A stretch of 12,136 nt of DNA, taken from Phycisphaerae bacterium. Its GTDB lineage: Bacteria; Planctomycetota; Phycisphaerae; UBA1845; UTPLA1. The translations under genes were made by a program, and so were the position numbers. The notes under the pieces are model-generated. The model worked only from the letters and a program-made list of their open reading frames with translations, was not told the origin of the DNA and ran no database searches. Numbering within the stretch: position 1 is the stretch's first letter; the number at the start of each line of letters is the position of its first letter. Shown piece after piece: positions 1 through 6,678 of this stretch. The stretch is from assembly GCA_029259995.1 (NCBI GenBank), contig JAJDEC010000353.1, forward strand, positions 1-12,136, read 5' to 3'.

Positions 1-994
1 GACGTTTGCCTTCGGGCGAGATACCCGTGCCGGCAATCCAGCCAAGGTCGTTGATGCTCCATGCCTCGGTGATGTTCCAATCAGCAAATGCCGGCGTCAG
101 CAGGTCATTTAGATTCCGCATGCCACTCTCTCGCTCCCAAAGAAATGGTTTTGAGAGTCCGGTACTGCTGAGCCCCACGACCTGCCCCTTATTGTTAATG
201 TCTGTCGCCTGATTCTCTCCTGTCCCACCCGGAAGAATTGGCAATAACTGCATGCCGTTAATCTCATCCCAGATGAAAGCGCGATCCCCTGTTGTCGCGT
301 TGCTGACGCCGACGATCTGACCGACATCATTAATGGCGCGCGCCGAGCTCGTATCAGCGCCGCCCGGTAAGTCCCCCAGATCCTGCATTCCATTGAAGAA
401 GTCCCAGCGAAATGCGCGAGATCCGGCAGCGGAACTGCTGTTGCCGACAACGGTGATCTGTTCATTGATGTCCGTCGGAAAACTATGAACGGAACCGCCG
501 GGCAGGACCCCTAAATCGATCATGCCCGCGACCGGAATCCAGAGAAATGCATGACTTGCTCCCGACGCGACGTAGCTGCTACCGACAACATATCCTAAGT
601 CGTTAATCCCTGATGCAAGACCCAGACCGCTCCCACCGGGCAAGCCCCCGAGATTCTGCATACCGTTCAAACTGTCCCAGATGAAGGGTTGCTGCCCAAC
701 ATCGCTAACGCTATCACCGATCGCCTGGCCGATCGAATTGACGCGATATGCACGACTGTAGTTCGTGCCACCCGGCAGATCGCCCACATCCTGCATACCG
801 TTCACGCTGTCCCAAACGAATCCGCGCGTGCCGGTTCCGGCGATACTCGAGCCCGCAACATACCCCGACTCACTAACACCGAACCCCTGACTCACACTCA
901 ATCCGCCCGGCAAGTCTCCCAAGTCGATGACGGAATAGGGACCACCGGCGCGGGCCGGCAATGCAATAGCAAGAACCAGGACGGCGATCTTCAT
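1..994 (-). CDS. Secreted HAF-repeat protein, N-terminal part (runs off left edge)
   Basis: The minus frame is open from an ATG at 994 to the window edge, giving 331 codons without a stop. The first 16 residues, MKIAVLVLAIALPARA, form a typical Sec signal peptide with a likely cut after ARA. The rest is six full repeats and part of a seventh, each about 44-48 residues. They follow the pattern DLG-x-LPGG, then xxINDxGQxVGxS, then AFxWDxxNGMQ, the hallmark of HAF-repeat extracellular proteins. Repeat four has a degenerate middle (INEQITVVGN). The seventh unit departs from LPGG and probably begins the C-terminal end of the array. The family has no well-defined activity; a surface or extracellular structural or binding role is a guess. 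An in-frame ATG at 1036 adds 14 residues and has an AAGGA 12 bases upstream, but 994 gives the cleaner signal peptide. The C-terminus, where a sorting signal might sit, is outside the window. Confidence 0.85.
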   Translation of the reverse strand, partial: MKIAVLVLAIALPARAGGPYSVIDLGDLPGGLSVSQGFGVSESGYVAGSSIAGTGTRGFVWDSVNGMQDVGDLPGGTNYSRAYRVNSIGQAIGDSVSDVGQQPFIWDSLNGMQNLGGLPGGSGLGLASGINDLGYVVGSSYVASGASHAFLWIPVAGMIDLGVLPGGSVHSFPTDINEQITVVGNSSSAAGSRAFRWDFFNGMQDLGDLPGGADTSSARAINDVGQIVGVSNATTGDRAFIWDEINGMQLLPILPGGTGENQATDINNKGQVVGLSSTGLSKPFLWERESGMRNLNDLLTPAFADWNITEAWSINDLGWIAGTGISPEGKR

Positions 995-1410
995 GAATTC
1001 GAGACACACGCTTCGATCAGACTCGATGGGATTCATATTCAACGCAGTTCCTTTTCGGAATGAAGAATCCCCTCAAGACAATGTCACGACCGGTTGCGCG
1101 GCGGTACCAAACGACTCAATTAAGTTTCGCGCGGGATGTCACGGAGTCGCTTCCGGCCAGGATCCTTCTCAAGGGGGGGCTACTTGAAGCTACTTTATTC
1201 ATTCTCTCTTTCGCATTCAAGATTCTGCGCAAATCGGCTATCGGAGATGGAGCGTTGATTCAGTCTTGTCGGGTTCGCCCAGAAGACTTTAGGATATTGA
1301 GAGCCGAAAGCTGGGACGCAGAAATCGGAAAACGCGGCCCAAGGATACAACCCCATGGGCACAGAGATCGAGATCTCGCAGCGCCGCGATCTTTCGAAAG
1401 GGCTGGAGAC
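995..1410. other. Divergent intergenic region between the HAF gene and the DUF3592-like pair
   Basis: This stretch of 416 bases contains no convincing gene. The frame of the downstream plus-strand gene stays open back to an ATG at 1060, but that extension is basic, low in hydrophobic pattern and unlike the family, so it is probably chance. Two perfect 10-base palindromes lie close to the downstream start: CGAGATCTCG at 1369-1378 and CTTTCGAAAG at 1391-1400, the second touching the ribosome binding site. A run of seven G lies at about 1174-1179. No promoter pair close to consensus was found in either direction, although the HAF gene must be transcribed leftward from here. Confidence 0.5.
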
Positions 1411-1905
1411 ATGTTCGAAGTTCTCCTGATGCTCCTGCCGGATATCTTTTTCGATCAGATCGACGAAGACCGCCGGGAGTTCAATCCGTTTATTCCGATG
1501 GCAATTGTTCTGGGCCTCTTCGTCGTCAGCGGCGTCATCTCTTTCAACGAAATCCGCTACGCCATTTGGGGCCGGACCACGGACGCGACAATCGTTCGGA
1601 TGAAAGAGACCGCCTTCAGCGCCGGCGAAGGGGAGGGGCCGCTGAATGAAATCGTTTTCAATTGGAACGACACAGACGACGGTCGTCGCGAAGACGTATT
1701 CCTTCAGCCTACGGACTGGGCATACCAGACAGGTGATACATTCGAGATCGACTACCTGCCCGGCGTAAAGAAAAGCCGCATCGCCGGCACGCCCCTCTAC
1801 GCAAAAATCTCGCTGGGATTTTTCTTCGGTCTCGGCGCCCTGGCGCTCATCCTGTTCGCGATGCTCTGGCGGAAAGGAATGCGCAAGGAAGTCAGTCATC
1901 GATGA
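1411..1905 (+). CDS. Small two-TM membrane protein, DUF3592-like (first of tandem pair)
   Basis: A 164-residue protein beginning MFEVLLML. The ATG at 1411 was chosen because AAAGGG lies 8 bases upstream and because the open frame before it does not look like protein. Layout: a hydrophobic N-terminal stretch (3-14), a transmembrane helix at about 27-46, a soluble region at about 50-130 and a second helix at about 134-153 ending in a basic tail (WRKGMRKE). The soluble part carries TDATIVRMKE just after helix 1 and GDTFEIDYLPGVKKSRIAG before helix 2. This helix, A-x-V strand, then GDxxxIDYLPG plan resembles DUF3592-type membrane proteins, whose function is unknown. It ends in an ATGA overlap with the next gene, which is a clear paralogue (WG/FG-TTDA, IDYL-GVK-SR-AG, MWR-GMR in common). 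The two are probably one transcript and may form a heteromer. Function is not known; the family call is by pattern only. Confidence 0.75.
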   Translation: MFEVLLMLLPDIFFDQIDEDRREFNPFIPMAIVLGLFVVSGVISFNEIRYAIWGRTTDATIVRMKETAFSAGEGEGPLNEIVFNWNDTDDGRREDVFLQPTDWAYQTGDTFEIDYLPGVKKSRIAGTPLYAKISLGFFFGLGALALILFAMLWRKGMRKEVSHR

Positions 1906-2342
1906 CGCCGCCATATCCCGACACTTACACGTTCCCCGTCAAAGGCCTCACGTGGGTTGTCATGCTGCTGCTGACCAGCTGGACGGCGTGGCACGAATTC
2001 AAGTACGTCATCTTCGGAGTCACATGCGACGCCGAGGTCTATCGCGTCAAGACAGACCCGGACCCTCATGACCCGGACATCACACAATGGGCACACGTAC
2101 ACGTTCGCTGGTTTGACGAGGTCGACGGCGAACGCACTGATGCCTTGCGGATGTGGGCGAAAGAAGCCCCGTCGGTCGGCGACTCAATCGCCATCGACTA
2201 CCTGCGCGGCGTGAAGGAAAGTCGAGTGGCGGGCGATCGGAATTACATTGCGATCACTGCCTTCAGTCTGGCCGCCGGCTGCGGAGTGTCCTGGTTTGTC
2301 ATCATGTGGCGACGCGGAATGCGAAGGCGGAAATCGAGCTGA
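1902..2342 (+). CDS. Small two-TM membrane protein, DUF3592-like (second of tandem pair)
   Basis: A 146-residue protein whose ATG overlaps the stop of the preceding gene (ATGA at 1902-1905), so its translation is probably coupled. Helix 1 lies at about 15-37, a soluble segment at about 40-112 and helix 2 at about 115-136, followed by a strongly basic tail RRGMRRRKSS. Shared signatures with the upstream gene are EFKYVIFGVTCDAEVYRVK against EIRYAIWGRTTDATIVRMK, IDYLRGVKESRVAG against IDYLPGVKKSRIAG, and MWRRGMR against LWRKGMR. It lacks the extra 12-15 residue hydrophobic N-terminus of its neighbour. By the positive-inside rule both ends should face the cytoplasm with the soluble domain outside the inner membrane. 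It is convergent with fxsA, 73 bases away, with no clear terminator between. The role is unknown. Confidence 0.75.
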   Translation: MTPPYPDTYTFPVKGLTWVVMLLLTSWTAWHEFKYVIFGVTCDAEVYRVKTDPDPHDPDITQWAHVHVRWFDEVDGERTDALRMWAKEAPSVGDSIAIDYLRGVKESRVAGDRNYIAITAFSLAAGCGVSWFVIMWRRGMRRRKSS

Positions 2343-2415
2343 ACGAACGTCGGCCCGCGAGACCGCCAATCAACGCCGGCTAACGCATTGTAAACTTTTG
2401 CACGACAGAATCTTA

Positions 2416-2955
2416 CTATGCGTCGCGCGATTCCGGCGCATCCGCCGCTTCGTTCTTCACGTACTTCGCTCCGCCGGCCACTGGCGCCCCGCCGTTGAAT
2501 CCATCAGCCCCACGCCCATCGTCAAAGCCGATCGTCTCCACGTGCACAAAAGGTGACGCCCCGCCTGCCGAACCACCGTGCATCGTCGTCACATGGACGC
2601 GCGCGGCGAAATACGCCGTGAGGCCCTTGAGGAACAGCCGCCGAATGGGCGGAACGAGCAGGAGGAGACCGAACGCGTCCGTGATGAAGCCCGGTGTGAT
2701 CAGCACGGCGGCGGCCAGAAGGATCAGGATGCCCTCGCCGAGCTGGCTCGTCGGCATGCGGCCCTCGGCAAGTTCCTGCTGGATGCGGGCGATCGTGGAG
2801 ATCCCCTGCCGCTTGGCGATCGCGGCCCCGACAACGCCCGTCAGGATGACGCAGGCCAGTGTCGGGAAGAACGAAATCAGCTCGCCGACGCGGAATAACA
2901 GCCACAGGTCCACGAGCGGTAGCGCAACGAAGAGGATGATGAGAATCGGAAGCAA
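2416..2955 (-). CDS. fxsA: FxsA family inner-membrane protein
   Basis: A 179-residue membrane protein. The core matches FxsA: hydrophobic helices at about 3-20 and 27-46, a polar stretch with the RIQQELAEGRMP type sequence (58-68), the family signature around 81-105 (LITPGFITDAFGLLLLVPPIR), and a Gly-rich polar tail from about 125. In E. coli FxsA, overproduction relieves F-plasmid exclusion of phage T7; its normal role is not established. The length is near the family norm (about 160) with a longer tail. The only sensible start is a TTG at 2953-2955 with GAGG 5 bases upstream. No in-frame ATG precedes it and the first membrane helix begins directly after. It is divergent from bamA across 487 bases and convergent with the DUF3592-like pair. 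A candidate promoter (3108-3136) would give a leader of about 145 bases containing two related hairpins. Confidence 0.85.
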   Translation of the reverse strand: MLPILIILFVALPLVDLWLLFRVGELISFFPTLACVILTGVVGAAIAKRQGISTIARIQQELAEGRMPTSQLGEGILILLAAAVLITPGFITDAFGLLLLVPPIRRLFLKGLTAYFAARVHVTTMHGGSAGGASPFVHVETIGFDDGRGADGFNGGAPVAGGAKYVKNEAADAPESRDA

Positions 2956-3010
2956 TGTGCCCTCGCTGTTGGTTCGTCGGAATCTACGTTTGGGCGATGC
3001 GCGTCACCAG

Positions 3011-3079
3011 CATGCGTACCTTAAGGGTAGGCATGGCGCCCGGCTGCTCTTAACGAACATGCCGACCTTAAGGGTCAGC
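3011..3079 (-). promoter_or_regulatory. Twin look-alike hairpins in the presumed fxsA leader
   Basis: Read on the minus strand, 3079-3061 folds as GCTGACC-CTTAA-GGTCGGC: seven pairs, one a G-U wobble. Positions 3035-3011 fold as CATGC, C, TACC, loop CTTAA, GGTA, C, GCATG: nine pairs around one C-C mismatch. Both have the same loop and the same closing ACC/GGT pairs, and the loops are 47 bases apart. The wobble makes the first stem complete only in minus-strand RNA (C-A on the plus strand), which favours action in the fxsA transcript. The second hairpin ends 55 bases before the fxsA start codon. Either a cis-acting RNA element or a pair of protein-binding dyads is possible. I do not recognise the motif. 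Confidence 0.45.
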
Positions 3080-3107
3080 ACGGCAACCTTTTTTCCGCCG
3101 CAGCGGG

Positions 3108-3136
3108 ATTGTTGAAGCGCAACCTAATTATTTCAA
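3108..3136 (-). promoter_or_regulatory. Candidate fxsA promoter (TTGAAA-17-AACAAT)
   Basis: On the minus strand TTGAAA (3136-3131) is followed by a 17-base spacer and AACAAT (3113-3108). Matches to the sigma-70 consensus are five and four of six. Transcription would start near 3101. The -35 box lies within the loop of the inverted repeat CCTAATT/AATTAGG (3123-3146), a plausible operator position. This was found by eye. Confidence 0.35.
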
Positions 3137-3333
3137 CGCAATTAGGCGTCCGCGCTCATCATGCGCGTTTTGACGACTCCGTTCAATTCACAAGGAGTCC
3201 TTCACGCTCGTTCGCGGCGATCGTCGATATCAATATTGCAAACGCGGTTTGCAGTCGAGCAGCATTGATTCGCAGCTATTGCGCGGCCGGGGCAAAAAGT
3301 CGCCTGGCAGCCCTGACAATTGCGTTTCTTCGC

Positions 3334-3362
3334 TTGGCTCGAACATTGCCGGTCGGTATAGT
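3334..3362 (+). promoter_or_regulatory. Candidate bamA promoter (TTGGCT-17-TATAGT)
   Basis: TTGGCT (3334-3339), a 17-base spacer and TATAGT (3357-3362) match the sigma-70 consensus at four and five of six positions. A start near 3369 would give a leader of about 75 bases before the proposed ATT start at 3443. Confidence 0.35.
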
Positions 3363-3430
3363 CCCCGACGAGCGCCCCATAATAGTGTTCATACGGGCGT
3401 TCGGGCGAAAAATCGGCGGCATCGCCGCCC

Positions 3431-3435
3431 GAGGA
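3431..3435 (+). promoter_or_regulatory. Ribosome binding site GAGGA that supports an ATT start for bamA
   Basis: GAGGA is followed by 7 bases (CAGAGCG) and then ATT at 3443. No comparable purine-rich site precedes the first in-frame ATG (3512), whose upstream bases are pyrimidine- and C-rich (GGTCTCGGCGCCTCC). Spacing and sequence are near ideal for the ATT. Confidence 0.5.
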
Positions 3436-3442
3436 CAGAGCG

Positions 3443-5812
3443 ATTCATATCACGCCGTTCATACGACAAGCTGCATTCACAACACTGATCACGATCGGTC
3501 TCGGCGCCTCCATGGGGCTCACTGGGATCCAGCCGTCGGCCCCGCCGCCGATTCGGGCCAACTTCGATCCGCAGGATCGCACGATCAATCGCATCGAATT
3601 CGACGGCCTTCGGACCATCGACGCCGCCGGTCTGCGCGACACGATCGGCATCGCCCCCGGCGATGCGTGGGATCGGGACAAGGTATCGACGGCGTGTCGC
3701 CTTCTGGCGGAGTCGCAGAAATTCGAGGGCGTACCGTTCGCTGAGCCGCGAACTGTCGGTAACGAGTTGGTGCTCGTCTTCATCGTTCGGGAACGGCCGT
3801 TCATCGTGTCGATCGACTTCATCGGCAACGAACAGTTCGATGACGGCGATCTGTTAAAGGAAATACCCATCGGCGTCGGTTCGAGCGTCAGCGAGTTTCT
3901 CATTCGGCAGTCGCAGCAGATCCTGTTGCAGAAGTATCGCGAAGGCGGCTACGGCTATGCGTCTGTCGATGTGGATGCCGACGCGTTGGAGAACGAGCAG
4001 CGCGTGCTGTTTCGGATTTCCGAGGGACCGCGCGTCAAGGTGAAGGAGATTCGCTTCGAAGGGAATCGCGAATTCGGCGACAAGCGATTGCAGGGGTTGA
4101 TCGAGACACAGACGTCGGCATGGTTGTTTCGCACGGGCGCGTTCGACGAAGACACGGCGAAGCGCGACGCGGCGGCGATCAAGTCCTATTACGTCGATCG
4201 CGGCTTCCTGAACACACAAGTCGGCTATCGCGTCGACCTCGTGGAAGGGAAGCAATCCGATCTGATGCTTGTGTTTCAGATCGAAGAGGGCATTCGCCAC
4301 GCCATCAAGTCGATCGGATTCGAAGGCAACATCGCATTCGATTCGGACACGCTGCAAACGATGATCGCTTCACAGGTAGACACGTTCCTTGATGGCGACG
4401 TGCTGAAGAGCGATCGAGAAAAGATCCTGACGGAATACGGCCGGCAGGGCTACATCTATGCGACGATCACAACGACACAGGTCTTCGCTGACACGCCCGG
4501 ATTCGTTCATGTCACGTTTACGGTTCAGGAAGACACGTCCTACGACGTCGGCCGCGTCGTGATTCGCGGCAATCGCAAGACCAAGGATCGCGTGATCCGT
4601 CGCGAGCTCCGCATCCTTCCGGAATCGACTTACGACTCCGAAGCGGCAAAGAAGAGCGAACAGCGGCTTGTCGAAACGCAATTGTTCAACGATGCCAAGA
4701 TCACGCCGAGCGGAAGCGAGCCCGGCGTGAGAGACGCGCTGGTCACGGTCGAAGAGACGGACACGACGCGCATCCTTTTCGGCGTCGGCGTCACGACAAA
4801 CAGCGGCATCGTCGGCACGATCTCGATCGAGAATCGCAACTTCGATCTGTTTGACACACCGCGAACGGCCAAGGAATTCTTCAAGGGGCGATCATTCACG
4901 GGCGCTGGTCAGACATTGCGATTGCGGCTGGAGCCGGGTACGGAATTCACGCGTGGTCGTCTCGAATTCCGCGAGCCTTATCTGTTCGACAAGCCCCTCG
5001 GTTTCGGCATGGCCATTTACGGATTCGAGCGCGGTCGCGACGAATACGATGAGCAGCGCGTCGGTTTCAACGTCAGTTTCGACAAGCGGTTTGAAGAAGG
5101 ACCCCTCGAAGGCTGGGCCGGCGAACTGGCATTGCGCGTTGAGAACGTCGACATCGACGACACAGACTGGTTCACGGCGCAGGAGATCCTCGACGACAGA
5201 GGCAGCAATCTTTTGACGACGGTGAAGGGCACACTCGTTCGCGACAAGACGGACAGCCGCTGGCTTCCGTCGACGGGCGATCGTTTGAAAGTCGCCGTCG
5301 AACAGGCCGGTGCATTGGGCGGCGATCACGAATTCACGCGTGTGACAGGTCAATACGATCGCTACTGGACGATGAAGACTGACGGATTCGGCCGCAAGCA
5401 CATCTTCCAGGTCGGCGCATCGGCCGGGCAGATATTCGGCGACGCCCCTGTGTTCGAGAAGTTCTACGCAGGCGGCATCGGTTCGATTCGCGGATTTGCA
5501 TTCCGGGGCGTTTCACCACGCGCCGGCATTCGCGACGATCGCGTCGGCGGTGACTTCATGATTCAGACGAACGCACAGTATTCGTTCCCGGTTGCCGGCG
5601 AGAACATTCGCGGCATCACGTTCCTCGACATGGGAACGGTCGAACAGGACTTCGGCATCAACGACTGGCGCGCTTCGATCGGCGTGGGGCTTCGCATCTA
5701 CGTGAAGTACTTCGGACCGATCCCGCTGTCGTTTGACCTGGCGTTGCCGATCTCAAGCAATGAGCTGGATGATGAACAGGTGTTCAGCTTCGCCTTCGGC
5801 GCGACGTTCTAA
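3443..5812 (+). CDS. bamA: Outer membrane protein assembly factor BamA (Omp85 family)
   Basis: BamA inserts beta-barrel proteins into the outer membrane. After the signal region there are five POTRA domains, counted from the ATG at 3512: about 25-97 (INRIEFDGLR), 98-175 (IVSIDFIGN), 176-263 (VKEIRFEGN), 264-344 (IKSIGFEGN) and 345-420 (VGRVVIRGN). A C-terminal barrel follows (about 425-766). It holds the loop-6 signature GIGSIRGF, with the RGF motif typical of Omp85 proteins, and ends in Phe, as barrel proteins usually do. Five POTRAs is the canonical BamA number. Starting at 3512 gives 766 residues but no signal peptide. The frame upstream, back to a TAG at 3383, lacks ATG, GTG or TTG. It does encode HITPFIRQAAFTTLITIGL directly before, ending ...QPSA, a good signal peptide when begun at an ATT at 3443 (789 residues). 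The methyltransferase follows after 23 bases, probably on the same transcript. Gene identity is firm; the start is inference. Confidence 0.92.
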   Translation: MHITPFIRQAAFTTLITIGLGASMGLTGIQPSAPPPIRANFDPQDRTINRIEFDGLRTIDAAGLRDTIGIAPGDAWDRDKVSTACRLLAESQKFEGVPFAEPRTVGNELVLVFIVRERPFIVSIDFIGNEQFDDGDLLKEIPIGVGSSVSEFLIRQSQQILLQKYREGGYGYASVDVDADALENEQRVLFRISEGPRVKVKEIRFEGNREFGDKRLQGLIETQTSAWLFRTGAFDEDTAKRDAAAIKSYYVDRGFLNTQVGYRVDLVEGKQSDLMLVFQIEEGIRHAIKSIGFEGNIAFDSDTLQTMIASQVDTFLDGDVLKSDREKILTEYGRQGYIYATITTTQVFADTPGFVHVTFTVQEDTSYDVGRVVIRGNRKTKDRVIRRELRILPESTYDSEAAKKSEQRLVETQLFNDAKITPSGSEPGVRDALVTVEETDTTRILFGVGVTTNSGIVGTISIENRNFDLFDTPRTAKEFFKGRSFTGAGQTLRLRLEPGTEFTRGRLEFREPYLFDKPLGFGMAIYGFERGRDEYDEQRVGFNVSFDKRFEEGPLEGWAGELALRVENVDIDDTDWFTAQEILDDRGSNLLTTVKGTLVRDKTDSRWLPSTGDRLKVAVEQAGALGGDHEFTRVTGQYDRYWTMKTDGFGRKHIFQVGASAGQIFGDAPVFEKFYAGGIGSIRGFAFRGVSPRAGIRDDRVGGDFMIQTNAQYSFPVAGENIRGITFLDMGTVEQDFGINDWRASIGVGLRIYVKYFGPIPLSFDLALPISSNELDDEQVFSFAFGATF

Positions 5813-5835
5813 CCATTCGCGTCGCGTGAGTCGGT

Positions 5836-6678
5836 ATGTCCAACGGACTCGTCCAACTGGGTTCACTTGCAGCGCGCCGCGCCCGATGCGCAATCATCGA
5901 AAAGCGGCTCTATCACGATCGGGGCTGGGTGCATCCCTATGCCCGGATGCGCCGCGCCATTCAGTCGCGCCTTGATCCATCCAAACGAATACTCGAAATC
6001 GGATGCGGCAGGGACTTCCCGGAGTCGCAACACTATCTCGAACGCACGGCCGACGTCGTCGGGCTCGATCCGGAGATTGTGCCGCCACTCGCATCGGATT
6101 CCGCGCAGCGCGATTCGCGGATTCGCGGATTCGGCGATCGATTGCCCTTCGCGGACGAGACATTCGACGTCGTTGCATGCCGGTCAGTGATCGAGCATCT
6201 GCGCGATCCGCTCCCATTCTTCGCGGAAGCGTCGCGCGTATTGCGACCGGGCGGCGCGATGTACTGCCTGACGCCGAATCGCTATGACTATGCATCGATC
6301 ATCGCGGGCCTCGTGCCCAATCGCTGGCACGGTCGCATCGTTCGTTTCGCGGAAGGCCGCAGCGAAGCGGACACGTTTCCGACGTACTATCGCGCCAACA
6401 CGGAGCGCGCCGTTCGACAGCTCGCCGACATGAGCGGACTGGAAGTGCAGCAAATTGATCATCTGAATCACAATCCGTCCTACCTGACGTTCAGTCCGTT
6501 GTTGTATCGTGTGGGTGCGGCATACGATCGCGCCATCGCCGGAACGCGACGACTCGCGTGGCTTCGGGCGTGGTTGTTTTTCAGATTGTGGAAGCCGTCG
6601 CGCGCCACAAACCCGGCGCAGCCGAGTCGAGATGGGCTGTCGCAATCAGCCTCACGATCGCATGGGAATGCGGACTGA
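5836..6678 (+). CDS. Class I SAM-dependent methyltransferase (Methyltransf_11 type)
   Basis: A 280-residue protein with the Rossmann methyltransferase core. Motif I, which binds the SAM methionine end, is LEIGCGRDF (53-61). An acidic end of strand 2, GLDPE (about 76-80), should bind the ribose. LPFADETFDVVACRSVIEHL (about 104-123) holds motif II and the DVV...EHL post-motif, and RVLRPGGAMYCLTPNRYDY follows. The N-terminal 50 residues are basic (RAR, EKR, RMRR). The C-terminal 30 residues are polar and low in complexity and overlap the end of the convergent kinase gene by 27 bases. The substrate cannot be read from the sequence; small-molecule, lipid, quinone and glycan substrates are all possible. 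The start lies 23 bases after bamA with only a weak purine stretch (GTGAG), suggesting reinitiation or coupling to bamA. Confidence 0.87.
   Translation: MSNGLVQLGSLAARRARCAIIEKRLYHDRGWVHPYARMRRAIQSRLDPSKRILEIGCGRDFPESQHYLERTADVVGLDPEIVPPLASDSAQRDSRIRGFGDRLPFADETFDVVACRSVIEHLRDPLPFFAEASRVLRPGGAMYCLTPNRYDYASIIAGLVPNRWHGRIVRFAEGRSEADTFPTYYRANTERAVRQLADMSGLEVQQIDHLNHNPSYLTFSPLLYRVGAAYDRAIAGTRRLAWLRAWLFFRLWKPSRATNPAQPSRDGLSQSASRSHGNAD

Larger units (their letters stand above)
2956..3442. other. Divergent fxsA/bamA control region, no gene
   Basis: These 487 bases hold no convincing coding sequence. Read from the left they contain the presumed fxsA leader with twin hairpins (3011-3035 and 3061-3079), a T6 run on the plus strand (3089-3094), and a candidate fxsA promoter (3108-3136). 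Next comes a row of three inverted repeats: CCTAATT/AATTAGG at 3123-3129 and 3140-3146, CGCGC/GCGCG at 3151-3155 and 3163-3167, and GACTCC/GGAGTC at 3175-3180 and 3194-3199. A candidate bamA promoter (3334-3362) and a GAGGA ribosome binding site (3431-3435) follow. The plus frame opening at 3109 is open to 3744 but has shadow-like composition and overlaps bamA out of frame. Confidence 0.55.

Noticed and set aside
1..1000. Periodic sequence considered as a CRISPR or satellite repeat
   Set aside because: The period of about 140 bases, the uninterrupted reading frame and the amino-acid-level conservation show it is a protein repeat.
689..1063. Plus-strand open frame opposite the HAF gene
   Set aside because: The minus strand encodes a signal peptide and regular HAF repeats; the plus frame mirrors those repeats.
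1060..1410. N-terminal extension of the first DUF3592-like gene to an ATG at 1060
   Set aside because: The additional 117 residues show no family pattern, and the ATG at 1411 has its own AAAGGG site at good spacing.
3061..3094. Plus-strand intrinsic terminator (hairpin followed by T6)
   Set aside because: The stem has a mismatch on the plus strand and the T-run is 9 bases away. No plus-strand gene ends here, and the pairing is better on the minus strand.
3109..3744. Open frame on the plus strand crossing into bamA (211 codons)
   Set aside because: It overlaps the well-supported POTRA region out of frame, and its composition (Arg, Ser, His rich, no domain pattern) is that of a shadow frame.
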